Shown: positions 35,769 through 47,818 of the stretch, in pieces
How positions within the stretch are numbered: the stretch's first letter is position 1
Layout: every line of letters begins with the position of its first letter
From: Asterias rubens
Taxonomy: Eukaryota; Echinodermata; Asteroidea; Forcipulatida; Asteriidae
DNA length: 64,000 nt
Reading direction: 5' to 3'
NCBI RefSeq assembly: GCF_902459465.1
Contig: NC_047062.1
Location: 23,193,919 to 23,257,918, forward strand
Program-made: the position numbers and the translations under genes
The notes under the pieces: model-generated
What the model was told of the DNA's origin: nothing
The model's input: the letters and a program-made list of their open reading frames with translations, nothing else
The model's database searches: none

Positions 35769-36120
35769 TTAAAGGCACTAGACACCTTTGGTGGTCGTCA
35801 AAGACCAGTATTCTCACTTGGTGTATCCCATTATATGTACAAAATAATAAACCCGTGACAAATTTGACTCAATTGGTGATGGAAGTTGCAAGAGAATGTT
35901 GAAAGAAAAAAACACCCTTTTTGCACAATTTGTGTGCTTTTCATCTGCTTTCTAAAAGGCTTCAAGCCTGAAGGATTTTATTATTTGAGTGAGAAATGAC
36001 ATCTTTCTATAAAACTACACTACTTCAGAGGGAGCCAGCACTCCTTTGCTCATTGCCAAGTAAGTTTTGTTTTGCTTAGAATTCTTTTGAGCTATAACCA
36101 ATAGTGTCCAGTGCTTTTAA
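35769..36120. repeat. 390-bp family foldback element, copy C
   Basis: It starts TTAAAGGCACTAGACACC and ends AGTGTCCAGTGCTTTTAA. The interior is diverged from the other copies. Confidence 0.8.
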
Positions 36121-36282
36121 CCACTGGTGCTTAAAACAGTGTCGCATCAATAACCTTTTAATATTACGGTGTGCTTATTTGAGATCTGTTGATGAATGAA
36201 ATTTGTTGACAAGACAGATCTGTCTTGATTAGGGAGAAGCGCCAGGCAAAAGCGCTTCTGCAATAATGGTATTTTCTTTCTG

Positions 36283-36658
36283 TTAAAGGCACTGTACATG
36301 TTTGGTAATTACTCAAAATAAATATTAGCATAAAACCTTACTTGGTAACAAGCAACGAAGAGCTGTTGATAGCATAAAACATTGTGAGAAACAACTCCTT
36401 CTGAAGTAACGTAGTTTTTGAGGTAGAGGTAGTTTCTATCTAAAATAATAAAACACTTCTGGCCAGAAGCTTTTTATTGCTTTCTGAAAGCACACTATTT
36501 TGTAAAACAAGGGTGTTTTTTCTTTCGTCATTTTCTTGCAACTTCAATGACCAATTGAGTCAAAATATTCACAGGTTTGTTATTTTATGCATATGATGAG
36601 ATACACCAAGTGAGAATACTGGTCTTTGACAATTACCAAATGTGTTCAGTGCCTTTAA
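36283..36658. repeat. 390-bp family foldback element, copy D
   Basis: It starts TTAAAGGCACTGTACATG and ends TGTTCAGTGCCTTTAA. It lies 162 bp from copy C in the same orientation. Confidence 0.8.
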
Positions 36659-38759
36659 CCTGTACTTTCTTCACATCCTGAAGACCAAGTTCCTACAAAT
36701 ATGTGTTTCAATTTGTCTTGATAACTGTTAACATGACACCATATATCCCATAATCAAATTAAAAGTAACATAATTGTTTAAATTTGGAAAAATGCTGTAT
36801 TCTGAAACCCTAACCAGTTCAACAATAATCATTATCGCCTGTAAGTTTTGTCCTCTTTTTACAAACACCCCCATCCTTTAAAAAATGATGTAAACAAAGA
36901 ATGATATGCCCTTTTGGGGTCAAAGTTGCAATGCGAGTGTTGCAATGCAAGAGTATCACTGGTGCAATTCAAGCTGAGTGCGTGCAGTTGGACCTGTTAA
37001 TATGTTTTGGTCCGTAAACGTACAGTACACTTTTATCAGGCAGCCTCAATCGCTGTCATGTTCCCCCGTTTAGTATACAGAAATCAAGTAAAAGGGTTAA
37101 AATTTGTTTGCCTTTCCACAGCTATTGTATCAGTTACAAAACATTGATTTGAATGGGGGGGGGAGTGGGATGTCTGGTTTTTGAAAATGGTCTATGGTAA
37201 ACAGATGTGATTATTATGCTGCATTATGTTTGCACGAGACCCCCTGTGCAACATTTGCCAGTAAAATTACTTGGTTACAAATGAATGGTCAAAAAGCTAA
37301 ATTTTCAGATGAAAGAAAGTGCTTTGCTTTGACTTGTTTCAAAGTTTTGGAACAAGCAACATTTCCAGTAATAGTGAAGCCTCTGATACCCTTGCGCTTT
37401 ATGCTGTGATTCCAATAAAGGGGAAATTATGCACGCCTCCATGTTATTGTGCAAAAGCTTGCCCCAAACCATGTCAAGACTGGCTTTAATTTTGGTTTTA
37501 TCCTTTCACTCATGTGTGCTAGTAAAACTCTTGGACAAAATCACAAGAATAGTATTCAGGTGGGAATCAAACCCACGACCTTTTAGAGCAGTGTGTCACC
37601 AACTAGACTGCCAAAATTGCCCGCTAGCTAGAGGCAGTTCGAATCCTATATTTAGCAGCTGTCTTTGTTTGATGGATTTATATTCGAGTGTTCACCCAAT
37701 TTTATGAAAATTTGTCAAAATGTTCACCATGGTGAATTCTCTATTTTGAGACACCCCTATAGTTGAATACTCTTTGGGCATAGTGAGCAGCAGTAAAATG
37801 GAAATTCTGTGACCATTAATTTGTAGTTTACAACAATCCACTTTCTATTCCACTTTCTCTAATCAATAAAACTTGCAAGATTCATTGGCACAAAGTGTAA
37901 CAACTATCACAACTGTCATGATGAAGTTACAGATCTGAACAGAATGTGTAAATTACATGTATGAGAATAAAATACAAATCACAGCGAAACTACAAGAGTG
38001 CATTTACACCAATAAAAAAAAAGGATTCTAAGAGTCCTTTTTTATTGGTTTAAATGACCATTTTGCATTCATCCATTATTTTTTCAAGGATGTCTTTCCA
38101 TTTTGTGTCCGTCAATCATCTTATGAAAATGACCATCATTTTACTTATTTTATAGGCAGGCTACTAACTATGCTTGAATAACTCATTACAACCGATTTCC
38201 TCTTTTTTATATAATTATTTATAGTACCATAGAAAGTGAAAAGACTCTGTCAAAAAATCAAAATAAATACAAGCATTCATGAGAGCAGTAGTCTCGCGCA
38301 GAGCCGTTGTCTCGCACAGAGCAGCAGTCCCGCTTAACAACTTGTCCACAAGTCTAGCCAAATGGCTGCATACACTAAAAAATGGCTAAGAACACTAACA
38401 AATTGTCAAGCTTGTCATGGTTACTGGAAATAAAACACTACAACCAGTATCATGACATTTACTGAAGGTGAAAACTGACACATTTGTCCCCTTATATTAA
38501 CTTTAATTAATGTGACCCAATTTGACCCAAGATGACCTCAAGATGTATTTGTAAAAAATTACCAAACCCAACTTCAACAAGTTCAGTTGACCCCAACTTG
38601 ACCTAAGCTGACCTTAACAAACACCTAAGACAATCCTCCAGGAGTAAACCCGACACCGATGACCTAAGCTAAAATGACACCGACTGGAATGACTCAAATT
38701 CCACACACAGTTTTGTCATGTAGCCATACATTTTGTTCAATGATTTATTCTGCAAGCAC
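36659..38759. other. Intergenic DNA with a SINE fragment and small hairpins
   Basis: No gene is seen. AATAAAAAAAAAGGATTCTA at 38010 is mirrored by TCCTTTTTTATT, making a short hairpin. Around 38285-38335 the motif CGCAGAGC is loosely repeated. Confidence 0.4.
37559..37613 (-). repeat. tRNA-derived SINE fragment
   Basis: On the minus strand, GGCAGTCTAGTTGGTGACAC is followed by GGTCGTGGGTTTGATTCCCA, matching A- and B-box spacing of a tRNA-derived head. It is distinct from the 20921 family. Confidence 0.55.
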
Positions 38760-40502
38760 ATTGTACATTCATTTATTACAATACATGTTTAAATGTACTT
38801 TCTCTTAGTTTCATTTCCTGATGGCAAATTTTACCACATAAATTATTCAAATTTCTTTTACTTCCGAACCTGCCTCTAATTTTGTGAAGACTATGATGTG
38901 GCAAAGTGCCATCAAGTCTGGTACACCACGTAATAAGGCCTAAATGAAAAACTCGCACTTTAAAATCATGTTTTTCAAATGACAATCCAGAAGATAAAAA
39001 CTGAATTAAATGTAATACAAAATAAATATACATTAAGCTAATTGTATAAAAACATGTTATACAAAGCTGTACAAGTAAAAAGTAAGACAAGACACAAGAT
39101 TGTCAATGAAATAAATCTAAACTATTATTTGTATGAGCATGTAGTTAGTCCATTTTCAAAGGATATGCTGGGATTGTCTTTGACAAATCTAAGACACAAA
39201 CGGATGAGCTTCTTGCCCTTTGTTTTTGGAGGCAAATAGCAGAAAAGTGTTTGATACCTAGTTAGAATGTCTTATCATTTGTAATGGCTGAAGAAAAATA
39301 AAATAGCTTTATCTCAATTGAAAATATGAAGACAAAAATGAGACTAAAACTAATTCGAGCGAGATATTGTGATAATGTAATGCAGATTTAAATAAAATAA
39401 AATAAAAAGGTTATAATTAAAACACCATCTGATTCACATCAAAGGAGCTTATGCGAAGGTTCAATAAAGTAAATAAATGAGTTAAATGAATATTCAAAGG
39501 TTTAAACGAATACATAATTATTTCAGCAGCAGATTATTATTGTTATTGAAGTGCAGCATTCTGTGAGTGTTACCGTATCTATTTCAAGACAACACTCCCT
39601 CCATATATTACTAAATACTGCACACCTAATACGCACCTTGGATCAGAGAAACTTAGGATCTTGAAAGCAATTTGCAGTGATAAAGAGCACAATGGCTCAA
39701 TTTCATAAATGTTTCAACCCATCTGTTCCAGTCATCATCAATTATTTTCTGATGAGCTTTTTTCAGGTACATGTAAAAGTCGCTTCTCTCCAGAAAAATT
39801 GTACTTTGACCTAGTTTTCACCACAATTTTTTAATGTAGTTTACAGATTTTTGATATTTTTCAAATTAATTTAAAGCGTACGACACAATGTCAAAGCAAA
39901 CTTCTCAGTGGATGTTTAATTCAGATACCATTTTGGTAATTTTTAGTGTTCTTAATTAAAAGAATTCCTCATCCCAAACAGGCGAAAAAACAGTACATTA
40001 CAACTTGTGTTTACGTGTTGGTCCCAATTTCAAGCCTGTTCTTCATAATCAGAACCCTGGCAGGTTGAATAAACAGTTTACCGGACAAAATGTTTTACCT
40101 TTGGACATTTTTTGTTTGTATGACACTAAATAGCACTTAGGTTCTGTTTTTCCCCCTTCTGTCTGTGTCAATCCCTTCATTAACACACTAAGACTCCGGC
40201 ATGACACTTTGGGTAAATTGCATCGCAACCTAATAAATCACTGTCTCATATGTATTCAGCTCACATGTAATACTCTTTGGATAAATTGCATTGCAACCTA
40301 ATAAATACTTTTGCATTTATGTATCCCTCGCTGGACACGTTTATGTAAACATACATGTACATGTACATCCTTTGACAGCTTTCACATTTCAATGACACAT
40401 AAAACAGCAGTTGACTCCCATTACATACTGTTACAGCACACAAGTCACTTACCCACAACTTTAACCTACAATGATCATACAACCAATGCATGTTTTGTTT
40501 TT
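38760..40502 (-). other. Probable 3' UTR of the C1orf198 homologue
   Basis: No coding exon is seen between the stop at 40503 and a minus-strand AATAAA (TTTATT at 38773). The stretch is AT-rich with nothing else recognised. The 3' end assignment is inference. Confidence 0.35.
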
Positions 40503-43500
40503 TCACCAATCAAAGAGAAATTCATAACTTGCCGCTTCCTCCATTCCTGGTTCGCCTTCTTCAGTCTGGTAAAATTGAAAAGACAACAAAGATAAAATGG
40601 TTAACAAAAAGGAGAAACTTGCAAACAAATTTACAAGTTTTCATCTCAAGTTAAATCTAGGTAACCCCCCCCCACCCCCCACATACTGAAATGATATTTG
40701 CCAAAAATACCATATTTTTTTTAGGAAACGGTGTTTATATGTAATCTTTTTTGGGTTTCCTTGCACTTAAGTTATCAAACAAACATAGTGTGCAAAAGCT
40801 ATGACAAAAAAACAAGTTGCCTTGCGAGTATTCCAACAGTTCTATCAAACTGATACGTCAGTTCAAAGAGTGCATCTCTTGAATGCTAGGTATTGTTGGA
40901 ATGAACGGCCCACTCTCAACAACAAGTACATGGACTTCTCTGTGAATATTGATATGCGCAACACAAGAATGGTTCATTATTATTACTAACCAGTGTTGCA
41001 CCATCCATTTAATAAGATGCATAAATCAATCAAAAAAGGAAACATTATCCAAAGGGTAATTGCCAAAAATATCTCTTGCTCTAAGAGATGAACAAAAAAG
41101 CTGATTAAACAGAGCGCCCACACTAACACACCTTATGATCACCCTGTCCTGCCTCTTTGGGCGGCGACCTCTTGCTCCCCGCATCAAAGTTCATGTTATC
41201 TTGAACCTTAAGTTCTTGCTTCATCTCGGCCAAAAGAGCCGCCGGCAGGAGCTGTTTCTTCCCGGCCTGCTGCCTCTTGGACCCGCTGTCCCTCCTCGGA
41301 GATCCCATCTCGATGCTCTTCGAGGCTTTCTCCCGTTTCGGAGATCCAACCTCGCTGTTCTTGGAAGCCTTCTCCCTCCTTGGGGATCCAATCTCGATGT
41401 TCTTGGAGGGTTTCTCCCTTCTCGGCGACGACGGTATGCTGACCTTCTCCTTGGCTTTGCTGCCGCTGTTTGTAGAACCTTTTGATCCGCTGTTCTTCTT
41501 GGCCGTCACGGGCGGCGTTGATTTTGGTTTATCGGAGCGCTCCCTCTTGGGGGATTTTTTCCTCTTCTCCAGGGATCCTTGACTTGATTTTTTTTCGCCG
41601 TTGCTAGAGCTGCTGTTGGTGACGGCGGCGATGTTCTCCTTTCTGGGTTTTGACTGCTTACTGTTATTGGCCTCATTGACAGCCTGATCAAAGACTAGTC
41701 TTTCGGAGCTTGACGCCAGGAGGTTATTACCCAGACTGTTACGGTTGCTGACGTCACGCATCAGCATGACCGACAGCTTGCCTTTGTCCTTGTGGGCCTT
41801 GGCGAACCACTCAGCATCCGTCTCATCGGCTGGGTCCGAGACTTTGATGAGGTCGTGGGAGATGGAAGGTGATGGCACTGTGGTTGCAGTCGCTGGAATT
41901 GTCTCGGGGGTCATGATGGTCAACTCGTGCTGGCACTGAACGAATTTAATTAAGGAAATAGGGAAAGAAATTAGGAAAGACTTGACAGAAATGTAATCAA
42001 CTCTCCAAAGTCGAGGTTGTTAATAGCACTCTGTTGAATGTAGGTCATGTTATGCAGGCTTGGAATTTCATCTTTGAAAGGCTATTTTTATTTTGTTAAG
42101 GACACTTGAAGTTCCACTGGGAAATCTTAAAGTTTAAGGGAAATTTTTTGATGGGGCCTGAAGGCAAGACCAGGGCAACAGAGGCCATTGCCCTTGTGGT
42201 CTCTGTGGAATTTTAGGCCAGGTTATGGATGTTTTAAAAAGGAACAACCTCTCTCAGAAAGATAGTTACCTTTGTCTCCCAAGAAAACGGACCAGAAAAC
42301 TCATCTTTCCATGATACTGTCTGTAAATGATAAAAATAATGTGTTATCATGGGAAATAGTTTGAATCAGAAGCAATTTATCTAGAAATTGTACAGGTACA
42401 ACCAAGTGTTTCTATGAAAATGTGAACACCTTCATGCATGCAATACTTACAAGTTAGCTGTATAAAAACTAGAAAACATAAATTAATGTACTCTTCTAAA
42501 AAAACACTTATAAATGTACATGTTTACCACTTGTACCTTTGAAGTAAACATTTTTTTTTAGACATAAAAGCAAATAATATTTGTAAGACTTGCTATTCCG
42601 TTATGAATTCATTCTGACATTGTGAATTATCTGGACCTGGTGTGTGAAAGTTAAAGCCTCCTAACATTAGGGAACCTTTTGCTTTAAACAACTTGGCAAG
42701 CTTTTACACACTTTCACATTTTCCCCACTCACAGCTTTCTGTGTGAGTAAAAAAGCTTCCATGTGACAAAAAAAGTGTGATTGCACTTTATGCACACATA
42801 CATGTGTACTTCTTGCCACGACTCCCCACTGCATACAACACGTATTATGCACCAATGCTTGTTGCCAAACTCCAAAACACAAGGCAATGAAGCACCAATT
42901 TCAATTGGCGCCCGTAATCTTTTAATAAGATTCAATTATGTTGGCTCTGAACTTCTCCCAGATGGTTACGTCCATCAGATAAACACTCATAATGCTCAGA
43001 GTCTCAGACACAACAAGAGTAAAAACATGATTTCTACTGAACGAGTAGCTAGAGTATACGTAATATTAAGTCAGACTTGTAGAAAAGATGAAAGATTGTT
43101 ATGATTGCGGTGGGGGAGGAGAGACGGTGGGCTTTTTAATCCAATGACAGGTTATCCCCAAGGAAGCTGGTGATCGCAACTTGTGCAACTAATGTTTTTA
43201 TTTGAAGTTGTTGTTCTCTAATTAGTGCTGCTTGAATGAGGCGAAGCTACTTTTCAAACCAGAATAACACAATCATACATGTTCATTTATCATGTGGATA
43301 TTTGGAATAAAGGTAAATTCATACAGGCCTTGAGTTTCATTATTGAAGGGGCACAGCAATTTGTCTCTGGTAAGGGACACTTTTTAAAGGCAGTGGACAC
43401 TATTGGTAATTACTCAAAATAATTATTAGCATAAAACCTCACTTGGTGACGAGTAATGGGGAGAGGTTGATGGTATAATACATTGTGAGAAACGGCTCTC

Positions 43501-46500
43501 TCTGAAGTGACATTGTTTACGAGAAAGAAGCAATTTTCCACGAATTTGATTTGGAGACCTCAGATTGAGGTCTCGAAATTAATAGGGTATTTTTCTTTCA
43601 TAGTTATCTTGCAACTTCAATGACCAATTGAGCTAAATTTTCCACAGGTTTGTTATTTTATGCATATGTTGTTTCGGTCTGACAAAGTAACTGCCTATGT
43701 TTCTAGCAGTCATTTCTCAGGTGTTGCTTTCAAATTTATGCAGCTTCACTGAACGCAGGATGTAAGATTCAATCACTATGAGGACTTTAACCATGGTTAG
43801 TAGCCAGAGGCATCCGGGTGTCATTTGGATGTCATTTGGACCAAACAAATCTGGGCTGATGCCTCGATTTGAACATATAGGTCCTTTCTCTATGATTTGA
43901 TGTAGAGTTCACACTTGGGTTTAAGACTGAGGAGAGACTTGTTGTGCAGAAATTTCATAAGTGAGGATTATATTAAGGTGCCTTCCAATGAAAGCAATTT
44001 TTGTGTTTGGGGTTTGTTTGTTTGTTTGTTTGTTTGTTTGTTTGTTTAGATGAGCTTCCCACTGAGGGAACTTGGTAAACTCCCACAAGGGAATAAAAAC
44101 ACCAAGCTGGCAACAACCATACTGTTTCTGTCCCATACAAACATTAATTGGTTTGAAATTTCCATATGATTATGAATTGCACAAATTAAGTGTGTTCAGT
44201 AACTACAGTAGACGACAATCCTTATTCTACTCGTTGTGATTTCAGCCGTTAGTTTGGTAGGATTCGAACCCACAACCTTGTGATGGCAAAAAATAACTGC
44301 AGTCTAACCACTTTTTTTTCAGGCTCAGACTGTCGCAGTAAACTTAAACATTGGATCTTGAGTTCAAAAACTTAAACATTGGATCTTGAGTTCAAAAAAG
44401 CTTTTTAGTTTTCTATTTAATCAGCACTAACCACATACTACACTCATATAGCCTTTCATGCTGTGTAGGCACTTTTTAAGGACTGATGCTATTTTTACCT
44501 CAACAGCAATTTCAACTATAAATTGCAGCATTATTTGTTTTAACATTATTATGTGTCCGAAAGAAGAAAATACCCCTGTGACAAAAATGAGTGTTGCAAA
44601 CATCCTCTTCAAATTAGAAATTCATTCAATTAAAGGAGGAGAAAATTTTGTTTGGAAGAGTAACGAATGTGGAAAGCAATAACATCCATAGACCTTAATA
44701 ACAACAAAACTCTGTGGGAGAAATACTGTGTGGGAGTATCAAGTACGGTACCGGCAGTTTGAATCCTATTATTTAGCAGTGGATATCACAAAAACCATTT
44801 AATAATAGATGGTCGTGAATACAATTTGTCACTTTTCTCTGTACAGGCCTGTGTGGCATTAACAACAGATAAGATCCCCAGGGTCTTAATACAAATTTCA
44901 CTTAGTAAACAAACTATATAAATTGTTACTTATTATTGCTGTTGCTTTGGACCAAAATGTCTTAATGGCATTGCTTTTATATTAGCACTTTTCCAATCTT
45001 GGTAACACTATCCCCTTAATTCTTGTTACCATAGTAACAATGCGAGCACCAATTCACTTTTCATTAAAAAAAATTTTTTGGAGCAACTAACGTTTCTAAG
45101 TCCTAATGAATTATTTATTAACTGAGGGGGAAGGTATCCATGGTTTAAATACGATGTACTTTAGATGCACTTGAAAGCTACTCCCATCCTTCGGAGTCAG
45201 GCTACCTGACCGCACTTTGGCAAACAACCTTCAATGTAGTTGCAATGAACTTGTAAATCCAAACCAACGGCCCTTAAATGGAGGGTCGCAATGAAGTGGT
45301 TGTCTACTGTGTTTGCTTGCTACTTTTAGTTTTTAAGAAATCTTACACATGCAGGCCGGATGCTTCAATAAGGGTAGTGTTTTTTTTAATCTCAGAGCAC
45401 CTCTATCAGGATAATTTGAATTTCTAATGGAAGAATTCATGGTGCACCAGGAGCTTGACTCCACTGTAGAATGGACCCTTCCCGTGAAATATGCTAATCA
45501 CATTCACGCATGCGTACAGACCCTGTTGGTTGGCAAACGCCATAGAGTTGTGCAGACGCGCAATCGCATCTGCGTCACGCACCCATTAGCCGTGTACAAA
45601 ACAGAGCGATGTTCCCTCATTTTGCCAACCAAAATGTTAGTGCGCAGGCGCTATGTGCAATTTACATATTTCATGGGAAGGGTCTATTGCCTCCCTCTTG
45701 CCCACTCGCAATAGTCTTCATCAGGACACCCATACTTGTTATCCTTCGTTTGATTCTTTTTATCTTCTCAGGTGCTGTTGTAGTAACTTTTATTTGTTAT
45801 GGTAGTTTTTAATTTAGTATTTTGTTGTTCAGTATACCTTTGTAATTTGTTCCCGAAAGCATACTTGTTATGAAGATGTTAACAGGTTTGTAAGCATCCT
45901 GCAAATTTATTTAATCGGAATTGCCCCCGTTGATTAGAAATCAATAGAAGTATATTGACAAATTTGATTCTCCCAAGCAACTTTTGGAGAATCAAATTTT
46001 TGTGTTTTTTGATTGTATTATCAACTACAGCCAGAGATGCAGTTGGTACCCACTTCGCCCTCAACACCTCACTAAGTATGAATGGATATACCATGAACTA
46101 GTGCTTACTGATTTCCTGTTTCTCAAAAAGAAGACAACTGCAATTTTCACAGGTGACTTTCAATGTATGTTTCTTGATAATTTTGCCAATAAATCTGCAA
46201 ATCGTTGACAAAAACCAAACAATGGCCCTACTGTCATGACTGTTACATATTAAGCCCTTCATTTAATGTCACCTGTGACATCACATGTTTACAAAAAAAA
46301 ACATGTGTAGCCTGGAACTCCTGCAAAGGGCCACATCTCAAAACCTGTTTAAAAGTTTTGTGTTAAATTAGGGGCCTATAACTCTTTAATTTATGTGGAA
46401 ATTTGTGACAGAAAAATTAATGTGAAATGTTGGGCTAAACGACCAGTGCAATATTTTGCCTGTCTGAAAGTCATTAGAATGAACAAGGTCACTCTTTTTT

Positions 46501-47446
46501 TAGTAATAATGGTCACATGGTCTATTTAGAATTTTAGATTGCAAGAAGAATAGATGCCTATAGATGTAGGTTAAATCAAATATTGGATAAATATTTCATG
46601 GTAGTTTCAATTGCACTTGACGAATGACGCACAACCACAGTGTAAGCAGTCGGCATGAAGTTACAAATCGTGTAAACACCTAGTTGCGATAACGTAACCC
46701 TCCTCCGGTTACGTTAATAATAATACCGCAACTAGTAAACACCAGGCATTCGAATTAAACAACACAATACAGGCCAGTGCACAGGGCAGACTCAATATGG
46801 CACATATTACTGTAAACTGGAATATTTGTATTGTATTTCATATGGGTGGCAACAAATTAGACCAAGTAACTGGGGCACTGCGCAGCTACGTACTCCGGGT
46901 ACTCCTTTATTAAATTAAAAAAGCAATTTGCCATCTGCAGTGCAGTCATTATTTGATTTTTTCAATAGGCAAACAATGGTCACACTTTGTTACAAATTTA
47001 CATAACTTGCAGAATGCAAGTTATTTAGATTAGTAATTAAATATAAAAAAAAATTCACGTTTGTCAGATGCTTTATTTACCTCTTTATTTGAACTGTCCT
47101 CATGATCTGTGGAGTAGTGGACAACCTTTCCCCCGCCCTCAACTTTCAATCGGGGAAAACTGGCAGATACAGCGTTGGTTTTCTTTCCCAACTTGAGCTC
47201 ATACCTCAGTTGAATTGTTGGATCAATGAACCACTCATCTAAAAACGAGTCTCTTTCCTTTTGAGTCAGACGGTCCCAGTCCCTTCGATGAGACTCCATG
47301 CACTTCCGCTTTTCGGAGATTATTTTTCTCCCGATCGGGTTGATTTTCGAGAAATAGTCGTCACTAATTTCCTCCATGGACCTTCCCCCGTGATCTATGG
47401 GAGCAGTGCTCCGTTTTGGCTGGGTCTCTATTACAGTAAACGCCAT
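40503..47446 (-). CDS. C1orf198 homologue (DUF4706 family), four coding exons, 427 aa
   Basis: Coding exons on the minus strand are 47446-47081 (122 codons), 42320-42270 (17), 41935-41132 (268) and 40565-40503 (20 plus stop). All junctions are phase 0 with GT/AG sites. Three blocks match human C1orf198. The N-terminal block is DYFSKINPIGRKIISEKRKC with a following RRDWDRLTQKERD. The small second exon (VSWKDEFSGPFSWETK) corresponds to the human W-DE-S-PFSWETK block. The C-terminus is YEFLFDW, where the human protein ends in a similar F-FL-NW motif. Between them lies a Lys/Ser-rich, probably disordered region. It contains a 14-residue repeat (GSPRREKASKNSEV type) three to four times at 41280-41420. 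The cellular role of the family is not established. It shares a promoter with PUS10. The start fits context AACATGG. The 4.7-kb first intron is packed with repeats. Confidence 0.92.
43384..43669. repeat. 390-bp family foldback element, copy E, truncated
   Basis: It starts TTAAAGGCAGTGGACACTAT but breaks off after TTTATGCATATGTTG at about 43669, so the right terminal repeat is missing. It lies in intron 1 of the C1orf198 homologue. Confidence 0.85.
44010..44160. repeat. (GTTT)n-tailed dispersed repeat
   Basis: A run of about nine GTTT units (44013-44048) is followed by AGATGAGCTTCCCACTGAGG, then GAACTTGGTAAACTCCCACA. The same order is found at 48067-48230, so the tetranucleotide run is likely the tail of a SINE in minus orientation. 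Confidence 0.65.
44255..44312 (-). repeat. tRNA-derived SINE fragment
   Basis: The minus strand reads GTGGTTAGACTGCAG, then AAGGTTGTGGGTTCGAATCC, matching the element at 20921. Confidence 0.65.
44346..44400. repeat. Direct duplication of about 28 bp
   Basis: AACTTAAACATTGGATCTTG with AGTTCAAAAA occurs twice back to back. Confidence 0.8.
45473..45685. repeat. Foldback element with CpG-rich interior
   Basis: GGACCCTTCCCGTGAAATAT on the left is mirrored by CATATTTCATGGGAAGGGTC on the right. The interior also shows inverted pairs (GGTTGGCAAACGCC / TTTTGCCAACCAAAA). Confidence 0.75.
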
Positions 47447-47810
47447 GTTTTTCTGGTATTTGGGTGTTTTTTGTGAGCAATGTGTCAAGACTAGTTGCCA
47501 AAAATTCACGATCGAATGACCCCAAAATGATTCATTCACATGAAATTTGCATTGATGACAGATAGATGCAGTGGGTTTATTATTGACATTTTTGACCTTT
47601 GGTAAAGACAAGTAAAATTGTGTTTCTTTAGTTTAAGATGCAATATTAAATTATTATAAATTTACATATGCCCACAAACTATTTTGCAGAGTTGTTATAT
47701 TTTTAAGATACTAAAATTTACCATAAAAATAACGTTTTTATTTAGTTTTAAGAAAAATATATATAAACTTGTGATACTGGCTGAGGCGCAATGCATTACT
47801 GGGATTGAAA
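47447..47810. promoter_or_regulatory. Shared bidirectional promoter of PUS10 and the C1orf198 homologue
   Basis: The two start codons are 364 bp apart on opposite strands, with no other gene between them. The PUS10 side carries CGCAATGCATTACTGGGAT (47787-47805). On the minus strand this reads ATCCCAGTAATGCATTGCG, close to the ZNF143/THAP11 (SBS) consensus TCCCAnnATGCATTGCG. AAAATGGCGGCCGCC (47808-47822) is a YY1-type AAnATGGCGGC over the PUS10 initiator codon. An AT-rich stretch at 47750-47770 precedes them. Binding itself is inferred. Confidence 0.7.
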
Positions 47811-47818
47811 ATGGCGGC
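47787..47818 (-). promoter_or_regulatory. ZNF143/THAP11-like site next to a YY1-like motif
   Basis: The SBS-like sequence occupies 47787-47805 and the YY1-like motif 47808-47818. In vertebrates both are characteristic of broad, housekeeping promoters. A five-codon upstream reading frame (ATG at 47791, stop at 47806) lies inside the first site and would affect PUS10 translation only if transcription starts upstream of it. Confidence 0.6.

Noticed and set aside
45427-45714. 95-codon frame starting MEEFMVHQELD
   Set aside because: Most of it is the foldback element at 45473-45685 inside an intron of the opposite-strand gene.
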